The notes: generated from the sequence alone by a model not told the origin. Counted from the stretch's first letter, positions 29,981 to 39,164 are shown. The stretch is 64,000 nt of DNA from Myxacorys chilensis ATA2-1-KO14 (GCA_019359275.1 JAHHHP010000001.1:155379-219378); one strand, 5' to 3'. Numbers and translations are program-made.

Positions 29981-30285
29981 ACTGTGATGACGAGCCAGAG
30001 ACGCTAACCTGGCAACAGAATTAAACACGGGTTGAATAAGCTGAGAGGGTTTCTCAATAAGATTAAACGGTCAGTTGCTACATTGCAAGTAGAGTTGAAA
30101 CAAACTTTCAAGTAGCTAGGTTCACAGCAAGTCGTTTAGCGATTGGAACCTGGATCGAAGCGAAATTAGCAGATCAGATCCTCAATGACTCTGATAGCAC
30201 GAAATCTGACTGGTTTTATCGATGAAGCAAGAAGTTAACATCCTCAATAGAACACGGTTGACAGGGGAACCACTTCACTGCTTAA

Positions 30286-30300
30286 TGATAAGTTATGTCA
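30286..30300. promoter_or_regulatory. Candidate Fur box, receptor/importer promoter region
   Basis: TGATAAGTTATGTCA matches the 7-1-7 Fur pattern at 10 of 14 positions, with a perfect TGATAA left half-site. It lies about 185 bases upstream of the receptor start and 345 upstream of the importer operon, next to a TTGACA. Its placement between two iron-uptake operons raises its plausibility. Confidence 0.4.
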
Positions 30301-30484
30301 TCTGCTTGACATGATTAGCAGAATTGTTCAAGCGACTAATAAAAAGCTTTCGCGTTTAAAGCTGTCATTCCTTTGGGGTTGAGCTTTGGCGCAACTCGTG
30401 GTTTTGCCTCTAGCGTTCGTTCTGTAGAGGCTGTTTAATCATGCCAATTTGTTATCCCATTCCAATGTTTTCGTGCGAGGAGAG

Positions 30485-33061
30485 ATGTTGAAAGCGCAGT
30501 CATTTTCAGGCTTTACTTGTTTAGGCGTTGCAGGTCTAGCATCCGTCGTGATGGCTCAGCCAGCTTGGGCTGAGGTTACACAAATCACAGCTGTGCAGGT
30601 CAAGCCAACATCTAAGGGGATTGAACTAGTTCTAGAGAGCACAAGTAACCAGCAACTTAAAGTCTTTACAACCCGCTACGGTCAAACGCTGATTACAGAC
30701 ATTGCTAACGCGCAATTGCTGGAGGGCAAAACTTTTCGCCAGGACAACCCAACTGACACGATCTCTAGTATCACGGTAACGCCCTTGGGGGCTAACACGG
30801 TGCGAGTTACGATCGCAGGCAAAGCCGGGTTGCCGTCTGCCCAAGTTGTTGAAAACACGCCAAGACTGGTTCTAAGTGTTACTGCCCCAGCGACAACTGC
30901 CACAACGCCCCTGCCTCCTTCTGAATCAACCCCTAACCCAGCTCAAACAAACCCTAACCCGTCAACCCAGTCTAACCAACCTGAACCGTCTGCCGATGAG
31001 GAAGAGGTCGCTCGGCCCAATCCATCTGCACCTGCCGGTCGCGCATCAGATCAGTCTGAGGAAGAATCTGCCGATGAGGAAGAGGTTGTTGTCACAGGCG
31101 ATGGAGAACCAGGGTATCGTGCTCCTAGTGCCACAACTGCAACCAGAACAGATACACCTCTGCGAGACATTCCTCAGTCCATTCAAGTCGTGCCTCAGCA
31201 AGTGATTCAAGATCAGCAAGTCACTCGCGTTGGGGAAGCGGTTCGCAACGTTAGTGGTGTGACGGTCTTGCAAGGGTACGGTGGCTCGACTGATAACTAC
31301 ACGATTCGCGGTTTGGCCGCGTCTAGCAACCTGAGAAACGGGTTTAGAGACGATGGATTTCTTGGGTTTACTGATCCCGCCAACATCGAGCGGATCGAAG
31401 TGCTCAAAGGTCCAGCTTCGGTACTGTATGGGCAGTTTGAGCCGGGTGGCGTGGTGAACTACGTTACGAAAAAACCGACGAGCAATCCCTTTTATGCAGG
31501 TGAATTGGCGATCGGTAGCTACAGCTTCTACCGTCCATCGATTGATTTTTCAGGTCCGCTGACGCCAGATAAGTCAGTGCTGTATCGCTTAAATGTTGCC
31601 TACGAAAACTCAGGAAGTTTCCGCGATTTCGTCAACAGTGAAGTGTTTGTTGCAGCTCCAGTTTTGACGTTTAAGCTCGGTGATGCGACGGATTTGACGT
31701 TGGAGTATGAATACGTCAACGTAGACCGAACCTTCGATCGCGGCTTTCCTGCTGAACCAGAAATCTTCAGACTGCCGATTGGCCGCTTTTTGGGAGAACC
31801 TAGCGATCGCTATCGCTTGACAGGTAACAAACCTAGCTTGACTGTAGAGCACCGGTTCAATCCAAACTTGCGGGTGCGGAGTGCATTTATGGCTCAAATT
31901 TTTGATGCCGATCGTTCCAATGCTCAAGCCCGCACGTTTCGGCTGAACGAAGATCGTGAAACGTTGCGACGCAGATACACCGTTTCTGAGGAGAAAGCCG
32001 AGGATTACGGGCTACAAACAGATTTGATCGGTAACTTCAATACTGGGTCTGTTAAGCATGAATTGTTAGCAGGATTTGAATTGAGCCGAAACACTTATGA
32101 TGCTGTGTTGCGACGTACCGAGTTTACTCCAATCAACATCTTCAATCCGGTTTACGGTTCTCCAATTCCGACTGATCTCGATACTGTGTTTGATAACGAT
32201 CGACGCAGCGACACATTAGGTATCTATTTACAAGATCAGATCACGTTATTACCCAATCTCAAACTTCTGGTCGGTGCTCGTCTCGATTTTATCGATTTTG
32301 AGAATGAAGATCGATTGACAGATACGACTTCTAGCCGTAACTACACCGCATTCTCTCCTCGCGTTGGGATTGTTTATCAACCGATCGAACCCGTTTCGCT
32401 GTATGCCAGTTTTAGCAAATCGTTTAAACCGAATGTTTTGGCTCTCACAAGTGGCGGAGATCTGTTAGAGCCTGAAAAAGGGACACAGTACGAAGTCGGA
32501 GTTAAAAGTGAACTCTTCGGCGGCAGGCTCTCTGCAACCCTAGCAGCTTATAGCATTACAAAAACCAACGTCGCCACTACTGATCCCAACGATACGGAGG
32601 GTCTCTTCTCGATCGCGGCGGGTGAAATCAAAAGCCGAGGCATTGAGCTAGATGTGGTCGGAAGACTCGCTCCTGGCTGGAATATCATCGCCTCGTATGG
32701 GTACAATGACGCCTTTGTAAGTGAAGATAACAGCCTCGCTGTAGGCAGCAGATTGGTCAACGCACCTCAACACAGCGCGAGTTTGTGGACAACCTATGAA
32801 ATTCAGAGCGGCGGTCTGAAAGGACTAGGGTTTGGTGGAGGGATCTACTTTGTGGGCGATCGTGAAGCCGAACTGCCAAGCAGCATTGAGTTACCTTCAT
32901 TTGTGCGCGGCGATGCCACCATCTTTTATCGACGAGATAACTATCGGGCTGCACTCAACTTCAAAAATCTCTTCGGCACTCGATATTACGAGGCGCAAGG
33001 CACTCTAGTGTATCCAGGTTCGCCTTTTACAGTGGTCGGTTCTCTCTCGGTTGAATTTTAG
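30485..33061 (+). CDS. TonB-dependent siderophore receptor with N-terminal AMIN domain
   Basis: An outer-membrane ferric-siderophore receptor of 858 residues. From ATG 30485 it has a clear signal peptide ending near AQPAWA (residue 29), an AMIN domain (about 33-125), a Pro/Ser/Glu-rich linker with two SADEEEV repeats, a TonB-box-like EEVVVTG near 200, the plug domain (PLRDIPQSIQVVP onward; IERIEVLKGPASVLYG) and a 22-strand-type barrel ending in the aromatic SVEF. The AMIN fusion is typical of cyanobacterial receptors and probably anchors the protein to peptidoglycan. The frame extends to a TTG at 30449 and a GTG at 30473; the GAGGAG lies only two bases from ATG 30485, so GTG 30473 is possible. 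It heads the uptake/export operon. Confidence 0.93.
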   Translation: MLKAQSFSGFTCLGVAGLASVVMAQPAWAEVTQITAVQVKPTSKGIELVLESTSNQQLKVFTTRYGQTLITDIANAQLLEGKTFRQDNPTDTISSITVTPLGANTVRVTIAGKAGLPSAQVVENTPRLVLSVTAPATTATTPLPPSESTPNPAQTNPNPSTQSNQPEPSADEEEVARPNPSAPAGRASDQSEEESADEEEVVVTGDGEPGYRAPSATTATRTDTPLRDIPQSIQVVPQQVIQDQQVTRVGEAVRNVSGVTVLQGYGGSTDNYTIRGLAASSNLRNGFRDDGFLGFTDPANIERIEVLKGPASVLYGQFEPGGVVNYVTKKPTSNPFYAGELAIGSYSFYRPSIDFSGPLTPDKSVLYRLNVAYENSGSFRDFVNSEVFVAAPVLTFKLGDATDLTLEYEYVNVDRTFDRGFPAEPEIFRLPIGRFLGEPSDRYRLTGNKPSLTVEHRFNPNLRVRSAFMAQIFDADRSNAQARTFRLNEDRETLRRRYTVSEEKAEDYGLQTDLIGNFNTGSVKHELLAGFELSRNTYDAVLRRTEFTPINIFNPVYGSPIPTDLDTVFDNDRRSDTLGIYLQDQITLLPNLKLLVGARLDFIDFENEDRLTDTTSSRNYTAFSPRVGIVYQPIEPVSLYASFSKSFKPNVLALTSGGDLLEPEKGTQYEVGVKSELFGGRLSATLAAYSITKTNVATTDPNDTEGLFSIAAGEIKSRGIELDVVGRLAPGWNIIASYGYNDAFVSEDNSLAVGSRLVNAPQHSASLWTTYEIQSGGLKGLGFGGGIYFVGDREAELPSSIELPSFVRGDATIFYRRDNYRAALNFKNLFGTRYYEAQGTLVYPGSPFTVVGSLSVEF

Positions 33062-33073
33062 GGATGTGTTCTA

Positions 33074-34045
33074 ATGGTAGACAGTTTCTTTTGCACCGAG
33101 GAGTCCCAGGAGGCGGGTGAAGACCTGATCGGCTCTGCTGTAGCTGCTCAAATCTACGTTCTTGTAGAATGCCCTCCACCGTGGTCAGCGAATGCCTTTG
33201 ATTCCAAAGACATTCCAGCCAGTTTGCGAACCCTGGTTCAAGAACTCAAGCAAGATAAACGGTCTATCAGACCTTTGCTGATTCACCGCGATCGACCGAA
33301 GCAAGAGCATACCAGCGTCCTGATTTTTCGTCAGCAAGACGGACTTTCAGGGGGATACAGCAAGCAAGAGTTTCAGGTTTCTAACCTTGAAGCAGTAGCA
33401 CCGCTTGTAACCGATTACTTGTCTAGCGATCGCTTGAGCGATGAACCTGTAGAAACCCAAACCAGAGACATTCTCGTTTGTACGCATGGCAGCCATGATA
33501 AATGCTGTGCGAAGTATGGTCACTCGTTTTATCGCCAAGCGATCGCGACCGTTGCTCGTTTGGCACTGAATCCAGAGGTGCGAATTTGGCAAGCCAGTCA
33601 TATTGGCGGACATCGATTTGCGCCGACTGCGATCGCGTTTCCTGATGGCAGATATTACGGCAGGCTAGACCAAGAATCGCTGACAGCAATTCTGACCCAA
33701 AGCGGCGACATTCAATGCTTTAACCAAATTTACCGAGGTTGGGGTATTCTTCCTTGGGCAGCGCAAGTTTTAGAGCGAGAACTGCTTCTGAAACACGGCT
33801 GGGATTGGTTTAACTATCAAGTGATGGGTCGCATGATTGATCACAACGAAGACGAAAGCCAGAATCGGGTTGAAATTACCTTTGCAACACTCAATCAAAC
33901 CCTAGAAACTTATCAAGCGAATGTCGTTGAGAGTGTCAGCAAGGCTTTGCAGTTGCGGGGTAGCTGTGGCAGCACAGATACTTACGCCATGTCTCAATAC
34001 ACCGCTGAAAATCTCGTTAGGCTCTCTTGCTCAGACATGCGTTGA
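33074..34045 (+). CDS. Suc_Fer-like thioredoxin-fold ferredoxin, candidate ferric-siderophore reductase
   Basis: A 323-residue protein of the sucrase/ferredoxin-like (Suc_Fer-like) family. The central thioredoxin-fold [2Fe-2S] signature is visible: LVCTHGSHDKCCAKYG (Cys136, Cys144, Cys145) followed by ASHIGGHRFAPTAIAFPDGRYYGRL. There is no signal peptide, so it should act in the cytoplasm. It begins 12 bases after the receptor gene and ends 14 bases before the first binding-protein gene, inside the siderophore uptake operon. Since imported Fe(III)-siderophore must be reduced and no FhuF or SIP-type reductase is present in the window, release of iron by reduction is the most likely role. That function is inference; the family call is strong. 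Confidence 0.85.
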   Translation: MVDSFFCTEESQEAGEDLIGSAVAAQIYVLVECPPPWSANAFDSKDIPASLRTLVQELKQDKRSIRPLLIHRDRPKQEHTSVLIFRQQDGLSGGYSKQEFQVSNLEAVAPLVTDYLSSDRLSDEPVETQTRDILVCTHGSHDKCCAKYGHSFYRQAIATVARLALNPEVRIWQASHIGGHRFAPTAIAFPDGRYYGRLDQESLTAILTQSGDIQCFNQIYRGWGILPWAAQVLERELLLKHGWDWFNYQVMGRMIDHNEDESQNRVEITFATLNQTLETYQANVVESVSKALQLRGSCGSTDTYAMSQYTAENLVRLSCSDMR

Positions 34046-34059
34046 AGGTATCAAATCGG

Positions 34060-35106
34060 ATGCGAACACTTTTGCGATCGTTGTTAAACGGTTCTTCGTC
34101 AGCCAATCAACCATACTCGATCCCCCCTGTCTCTCTAAATAAAGACGAGGGGATTTCAGTCGCTTTGAATGTAGTCAAGCGATCGCTACTCATTCCCCTC
34201 ACAGTTCTGCTGTTGTCAGCCTGCAATTCGACAAATAGCAATAAGCCTAGCGCTCCGACTGCAACAACGCCCTGCCGAACCGTAAAACATGGCATGGGCC
34301 AGACCTGTGTTCCGCCCAATCCGAAACGAGTGGTTGTGCTGAGCAATCTTGATAATGTTTTAGCTTTGGGAGTGAAACCAGTTGGAGCAGTTACGCTCGA
34401 CAACGGCAAGTTTATCGACTATCTCGCCAATCAAACTCAAGGCATTGAAAATGTCGGAACGTATAGCCAACCTAACTTAGAAAAAATCCTTCTGCTAAAG
34501 CCAGATCTGATTTTGGGATCAACTTGGGATGGCAAAGAGGTCTACGACAAACTAGCTCGAATTGCGCCAACAGTTTTTGTTCAAACTGATGACAACCGTT
34601 TGTGGAAAACATGGTTGAAAAAAGAAGCGGAAGCGTTGGGTAAAACTCCAGAAGCAGAAAAGCTGTTGCAAAACTACGAACAACGAGTGCAAACTTTCAA
34701 GAAATCGATGGGCGATCGTCGACCCCAAACCCAGATCTCGGTTGTTAATTTCTGGCAAAACAATGTTCGTATCTATATGAAACAGTCCTTCAGCGGACTG
34801 ATTTTGCAAGAAGTGGGTTTGCCCCGTCCTTCTGCTCAGAATAAAGACAAACTGTGGGAACGCATGTCTTTAGAGCTAATTCCTCAAATGGACGGGGATG
34901 CCATTTTCTTGCTCTTGGGAGATCACAACGAATCGAACCTAACGCAGTTTAAGCAGCATCCACTGTGGTCACAGTTGAAGCCTGTTAAAGAGAACAAAGT
35001 GTATGAAGTAGATGGTTATATTTGGGTTGCCGGATGGGGAATGATTGGGGCAAACCAAGTGTTAGATGATCTCTTTCAGCATTTAGTCGAGCAGAAAAAG
35101 CAGTAG
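34060..35106 (+). CDS. Ferric-siderophore binding lipoprotein 1 (FecB/FhuD-like)
   Basis: A periplasmic binding protein of the helical-backbone metal receptor family. A lipobox VLLLSAC follows a hydrophobic signal, and the domain runs from KRVVVLSNLDNVLALGVKPVG to the C-terminal helix. It would pass ferric siderophore to the FecCD permeases. The open frame begins with a TTG at 34027 inside the previous gene; I choose the ATG at 34060, 14 bases after that gene's stop. Even so the lipoprotein signal sits about 45 residues in, so an internal TTG near 34165, just before the hydrophobic segment and downstream of GAGGGG, may be the true start. The gene is followed 16 bases later by a second binding protein. 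Confidence 0.88.
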   Translation: MRTLLRSLLNGSSSANQPYSIPPVSLNKDEGISVALNVVKRSLLIPLTVLLLSACNSTNSNKPSAPTATTPCRTVKHGMGQTCVPPNPKRVVVLSNLDNVLALGVKPVGAVTLDNGKFIDYLANQTQGIENVGTYSQPNLEKILLLKPDLILGSTWDGKEVYDKLARIAPTVFVQTDDNRLWKTWLKKEAEALGKTPEAEKLLQNYEQRVQTFKKSMGDRRPQTQISVVNFWQNNVRIYMKQSFSGLILQEVGLPRPSAQNKDKLWERMSLELIPQMDGDAIFLLLGDHNESNLTQFKQHPLWSQLKPVKENKVYEVDGYIWVAGWGMIGANQVLDDLFQHLVEQKKQ

Positions 35107-35122
35107 CGGTGGAGAACAAGTA

Positions 35123-36184
35123 GTGGCACCAACGGCTCAAAGGATCAAGAAAGACTGGCTTCATGCACAAGTTGCTAACAAGTCGCTCTTGCTCGCGACT
35201 CTGACACTCTTCTCGATCGCAGGCTGCGGTAATCCGGCTTCTCAGAAGGGCGTAGATACCTCGTCTGTTGGCTCAGAGGCATCTTGTCGAAGTATCCAGC
35301 ACCGATCGGGAGTCACGAGGATCTGTGATCAAGCTCAGCGTGTTGTTGCGCTTGATCCCCATGCGCTTGATCTGCTCCTAACACTAGGAATACAACCCGT
35401 AGGCTATGCAGAAGACAGACGCGCTTTAGTCGGTTCTCCAAATTCAGGAGAGCCAACAGTACAAATTAAGTATCTTGGCGATCGCGTGACTCAGCCTCCA
35501 ATTCATGTCGGCACATGGCAAACTCCTTCTCTTGAAGCCATTCTGAAACTAAAGCCTGATTTGATCTTAGGACGGATCGAACCCTCTCTCTATCCGCCGC
35601 TTGCAAAAATTGCGCCCACCCTACCCCTAGAGCCATCTAATCAAGAGCGTTGGCAGGACAGCCTTTTGAAGTTGGGCAAGGCGCTGAATCGAGAGGTTCA
35701 GGCTCAACGAAAGATCGAGCAACATCAGCAGCGAATCGCGATCGCTAGAAATAAGCTCAAACCGATTACTCAAACCTCGAAGCTCCTTTTAGTAGCAGTT
35801 TCGGCAACAAATCAGATTGAAGTCTTTACCGACACCACATATGCAGGTGGATTGCTCAAAGATCTTGGCTTTCAGCTTGTAGTGCCTACAACGAATTCTG
35901 GCGAAATCAACATTTCTCTAGAAGCCTTGCCTCAAATTAATGCTGATACCATTATTGTGATGGCAAGTGGCAACAGTACCGTAGAGCAAGTTCAGAAAGA
36001 ATGGAGCAAAAATCCCATTCTTCAATCGCTGCCTGCGAGTCAAGCCAAACGAGTTCACTTTGTCGATTATCAACTTTGGAGCCGCATTGAAGGACCGATC
36101 GCGGCTGAACTGATCCTGAAGCAAGTTCAAGAGCTTCTGCTGCCCGCTAAAGCACTGCTGCCTAACGTAGAGACTGAAACTTAG
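35123..36184 (+). CDS. Ferric-siderophore binding lipoprotein 2
   Basis: A second helical-backbone metal receptor protein of 353 residues, starting at a GTG with GGTGGAGAAC upstream. The signal peptide ends in the lipobox LFSIAGC. The domain starts at QRVVALDPHALDLLLTLGIQPVG and is clearly diverged from its neighbour, so it is an old paralogue or a separate acquisition, not a recent duplication. Only one permease pair and one ATPase are present in the window, so the two binding proteins may share that importer while recognising different ligand forms, for example intact versus deacylated or photolysed siderophore. That division of labour is speculative. Confidence 0.88.
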   Translation: MAPTAQRIKKDWLHAQVANKSLLLATLTLFSIAGCGNPASQKGVDTSSVGSEASCRSIQHRSGVTRICDQAQRVVALDPHALDLLLTLGIQPVGYAEDRRALVGSPNSGEPTVQIKYLGDRVTQPPIHVGTWQTPSLEAILKLKPDLILGRIEPSLYPPLAKIAPTLPLEPSNQERWQDSLLKLGKALNREVQAQRKIEQHQQRIAIARNKLKPITQTSKLLLVAVSATNQIEVFTDTTYAGGLLKDLGFQLVVPTTNSGEINISLEALPQINADTIIVMASGNSTVEQVQKEWSKNPILQSLPASQAKRVHFVDYQLWSRIEGPIAAELILKQVQELLLPAKALLPNVETET

Positions 36185-36197
36185 TCATTACATCCCC

Positions 36198-37499
36198 ATG
36201 CGTACTTTTCTTATCATTTGGCTAGGTCAGCTTGTTTCTACCTTTGGTAGCCGCATGACCAGTTTTGCGATTCAGATTTGGGCATGGGAACTCACAGGAC
36301 AAGCAACCGCACTGGCATTAGTGGGATTCTTTTCTGCCCTGCCTAGCATCTTCGTCATGTTTTTTGCCAGCCTGATTATAGACCGTTGGAATCGCAAATG
36401 GCTGCTGCTGATTGGGGATACTATGGCTGCGCTCTCGACGCTGACGATTCTGTGTCTGTTTCTCACTCAGCAGTTACAACTTTGGCATATCTATGCGCTG
36501 GGAGCGATCGAAGGAATTTTTATCGAAATTCAGGCGCTTGCTCACTCGGCTTCGATCGCTCTGCTGGTTCCTAAACATCAATATGGGCGCGCAAGCAGCC
36601 TCAATGCCTCGATTCATTATGGAGCAATTGTTCTCGCGCCGGCTTTGGCGGGTGCGTTCTACGCCGCGATCGGGCTAGGAGGGATTGCCATTATTGACCT
36701 GATCGCTTTCGTCATTGCGTTGATAACAGTCCTGCCCATGCGGATTCCTCAACTCGAATTCAGCCAGAAAGACCACCAAACGGCGACCACAATCTGGCAT
36801 CAACTTGTTTTTGGCTTTCGCTACATTGCCGCACGTCCTGGCTTACGGGCGATGGTTATCTTAATGTCTCTATTTTGGTTTGCTCATGATGTAGGAGGTG
36901 CCGTCTACGCCCCTCTAATTCTGGCCCGCACCGGAAATGATGCCCGGATACTCGGCACGATCGCGTCTGCGGCAGGGTTAGGTGGGGTGACTGGAGCATT
37001 GATTTTAAGTGTCTGGGGAGGACCGAAACGGCGCATTCACGGGGTATTGTTGGGAATGATCGGGGCGGGCTTGAGCAAAACGATTTTTGGTCTGGCTCGG
37101 ATGCCGTCGGTCTGGTTTCCTGCTCAATTCTGTTCTTCGCTCAATTTTCCGCTGCTCACCAGTTCTGAACAAGCCATCTGGATAGCAAAGGTGAACCCCG
37201 ATGTCCAGGGACGGGTTCTTGCGGCGCGATCGCTAATTTTACAGCTCGTTTCCGCGATCGCGCTGCTGATTGCTGGACCGCTTGCCGATCGAGTGTTTGA
37301 GCCTGCAATGATGACTAGCAGCGGGCTAACATCTATTTTTGGTAGCATCGTTGGCACTGGAAAGGGTGCAGGAGTAGCGCTTCTGTATATCATCACCTCG
37401 TTAGGACTCGTTCTAGTCGGCTTAGGTGGGTATGCGTTCTCCAGCGTGCGTCGGGTAGAACGCACTTTACCCGACCATGATGCAACTTCAACAAAATGA
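36198..37499 (+). CDS. MFS transporter, candidate siderophore exporter
   Basis: A 433-residue major facilitator with about twelve hydrophobic segments. The N-terminus LIIWLGQLVSTFGSRMTSFAI and loop DRWNRKWLLLIGD are characteristic of the MFS_3/EntS group, which includes the enterobactin exporter. It starts 13 bases after the second binding protein, so it is probably co-transcribed with the receptor operon. Export of the newly made lipopeptide siderophore across the inner membrane is the likely role. No other dedicated exporter lies close to the synthetases in this window. Related proteins also export macrolides, so the substrate is inferred from context only. Confidence 0.85.
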   Translation: MRTFLIIWLGQLVSTFGSRMTSFAIQIWAWELTGQATALALVGFFSALPSIFVMFFASLIIDRWNRKWLLLIGDTMAALSTLTILCLFLTQQLQLWHIYALGAIEGIFIEIQALAHSASIALLVPKHQYGRASSLNASIHYGAIVLAPALAGAFYAAIGLGGIAIIDLIAFVIALITVLPMRIPQLEFSQKDHQTATTIWHQLVFGFRYIAARPGLRAMVILMSLFWFAHDVGGAVYAPLILARTGNDARILGTIASAAGLGGVTGALILSVWGGPKRRIHGVLLGMIGAGLSKTIFGLARMPSVWFPAQFCSSLNFPLLTSSEQAIWIAKVNPDVQGRVLAARSLILQLVSAIALLIAGPLADRVFEPAMMTSSGLTSIFGSIVGTGKGAGVALLYIITSLGLVLVGLGGYAFSSVRRVERTLPDHDATSTK

Positions 37500-37524
37500 A
37501 ACTGACGACCTAGACTAAATATCG

Positions 37525-37573
37525 ATAGGGTTGTTGACAAAATAGGGTTGTTGACAAAAATAGGGTTTTGACC
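37525..37573. repeat. 17-bp tandem repeat, 2 full copies plus a partial
   Basis: ATAGGGTTGTTGACAAA occurs at 37525-37541 and 37542-37558, followed by a shortened copy ATAGGGTTTTGACC at 37560-37573. Each unit contains TTGACA, a -35-like hexamer. The array abuts the ribosome-binding site of the FetA-like gene. Confidence 0.93.
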
Positions 37574-37585
37574 AAGGAGATGCCA

Positions 37586-38296
37586 GTGACAACTGAGCCA
37601 ATGAATGAGCCAATTAAACAGAGAGATACTCAAGCGGGGCTTGCTCATGGCTCTCTCCTTTCAGTCGTCAATTTAAGCCGACAATTGCAGGGACAGTGGA
37701 TCTGGCAGGGTATTAGTTTTGATGTTTTTCCAGGCGATCGCATCGCTGTTGTGGGGCCTTCAGGTGCTGGAAAAAGCTTATTACTGCGGGCGTTAGCAGG
37801 TCTTGATCCGGTTCAGGCAGGGCGCATTATCTTCGATGGGCAACCGATGGAGCGTCAGTTTATGCCACGCTATCGATCGCACGTGATTTATCTTCACCAA
37901 CGCCCTGCACTCACAGAAGGAACCGTTGAAGAGAATCTTCAGCAGGTGTATCGATTGGCAATTCATCGCGATCGCACTTACGATCGCAATCAAATTTTGC
38001 ATTATCTCAAGCTCTTAGGACGGACAGCAGATTTTTTGCAGCGACCCAGTGCAGTCCTCTCAGGTGGAGAAGCTCAAATTGTTGCCTTTTTACGAGCCTT
38101 ACAGCTTTCGCCGCGCATTCTTCTACTCGATGAGCCAACAGCTTCGCTGGATGTGGAAACCGCTCGACGACTCGAAGCATTGGTGCAAGCTTGGCAGGCT
38201 GAGACTTCACAAACAGCTTATCTTTGGACGAGTCACGATCCAACTCAGCTTCAACGGATCACCGATCGTCAAATTACCTTGAATGGAGGAGGGTGA
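37586..38296 (+). CDS. ABC transporter ATPase, FetA (YbbL)-like
   Basis: An ATP-binding subunit of about 236 residues. Walker A is GPSGAGKS (57-64), the signature is LSGGEAQIVAFLRAL and Walker B is [13 protein letters not shown] choose the GTG at 37586, six bases after AAGGAG at 37574-37579; the ATG at 37580 abuts that site and is too close, and an ATG at 37601 is a further option. The stop codon overlaps the permease ATG as TGATG. The pair resembles E. coli FetAB, linked to iron homeostasis and resistance to oxidative stress, with iron export proposed. In this operon it may relieve iron overload or move a siderophore-related substrate. Confidence 0.88.
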   Translation: MTTEPMNEPIKQRDTQAGLAHGSLLSVVNLSRQLQGQWIWQGISFDVFPGDRIAVVGPSGAGKSLLLRALAGLDPVQAGRIIFDGQPMERQFMPRYRSHVIYLHQRPALTEGTVEENLQQVYRLAIHRDRTYDRNQILHYLKLLGRTADFLQRPSAVLSGGEAQIVAFLRALQLSPRILLLDEPTASLDVETARRLEALVQAWQAETSQTAYLWTSHDPTQLQRITDRQITLNGGG

Positions 38297-39096
38297 TGGA
38301 GCAGAGCTACATTCAGATCAGCAATGGACAACTCGCTTTAGCGGCGGCGTTGATTTTAATTAACGTGATTCTGTCTGTTGTTCTCCAATTAGGGCTTGAG
38401 CGTCGTTTAGCGATCGCTTCAGTGCGGATGATCGTTCAACTTTTGCTTGTGGGATATGTCTTAGAATGGGTTTTCACGCTCCGCAATCCGCTCTGGGTTC
38501 TGCTGGTGGCGCTGGCAATGACAGCTATGGCGGGTGCTTCTGCGGTCGATCGGACTCGAAGACGGTTTAAACGCATCTATTGGAACAGCTTTTTCTCAAT
38601 TCTGACCTCTTCGTTTTTGGTGACTGGGCTAGCAGTGAGTGGCATTATTCGTGTTGAACCCTGGTACGACCCTCAGTATATAATTCCGCTTCTGGGCATG
38701 GTGTTAGGAAATGCTCTCACAGGCATTTCTCTAGCGCTCGATCGCTTCACTGAGGACTTGGTGAGCCGTCGGGAGCAGATCGAAGCGTTTTTGGCGCTAG
38801 GCGCAACCCGATGGGAGGCAGCCCACAAGCCGATTCAAGAAGCACTGCGGACGGGGATGATTCCGACGATCAACTCGATGCTGGTGATGGGATTGGTCAG
38901 TTTACCAGGAATGATGACAGGGCAGATTTTAGCAGGAGCAAGTCCGATCGATGCTGTCCGCTATCAGATTGTCATCATCTTTATGATTGCCTCTGGTACT
39001 GCGCTAGGAACGATCGGCGTTGTATTGCTGACGTTTCAAGTGCTATTTAGCCAAGAACATCAGCTTCGTCTAGAACGATTGAACAAGGTTAAATAG
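38296..39096 (+). CDS. FetB (YbbM/UPF0014)-like ABC permease
   Basis: A 266-residue membrane permease of the UPF0014/FetB family with about six to seven hydrophobic segments. Family-typical stretches are IIPLLGMVLGNALTGISLAL and EAFLALGATRWEAA, then SLPGMMTGQILAGASPIDAVRYQIVI. The frame extends upstream to 38224, but the ATG at 38296 has GGAGGAGGG directly ahead and shares a base with the FetA stop (TGATG), so the pair is translationally coupled. It is the last gene of the run beginning at the receptor; a hairpin follows about 45 bases after its stop. Confidence 0.9.
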   Translation: MEQSYIQISNGQLALAAALILINVILSVVLQLGLERRLAIASVRMIVQLLLVGYVLEWVFTLRNPLWVLLVALAMTAMAGASAVDRTRRRFKRIYWNSFFSILTSSFLVTGLAVSGIIRVEPWYDPQYIIPLLGMVLGNALTGISLALDRFTEDLVSRREQIEAFLALGATRWEAAHKPIQEALRTGMIPTINSMLVMGLVSLPGMMTGQILAGASPIDAVRYQIVIIFMIASGTALGTIGVVLLTFQVLFSQEHQLRLERLNKVK

Positions 39097-39141
39097 ATGA
39101 AATTCTGCTGCATTGAAGCGGGCACAATCGAACGTTCTCAG

Positions 39142-39164
39142 AAACTCAAAACTGAGTTTTCAAT
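39142..39164 (+). terminator. Putative terminator after the FetB-like gene
   Basis: AAACTCA and TGAGTTT (39142-39148 and 39153-39159) form a 7-bp stem with a 4-base loop, followed by TTCAATTTG. The stem is AT-rich and the T-run is interrupted, so this is a weak call helped by position. Confidence 0.4.

Larger units (their letters stand above)
29942..30484. other. Divergent intergenic region, importer / receptor operons
   Basis: About 540 bases without a supported gene between the minus-strand importer operon and the plus-strand receptor operon. It holds a 15-bp tandem duplication beside the permease start and a Fur-box-like site at 30286-30300. A TTGACA is visible at 30306-30311 without a convincing -10 at the right distance. 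Confidence 0.6.
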
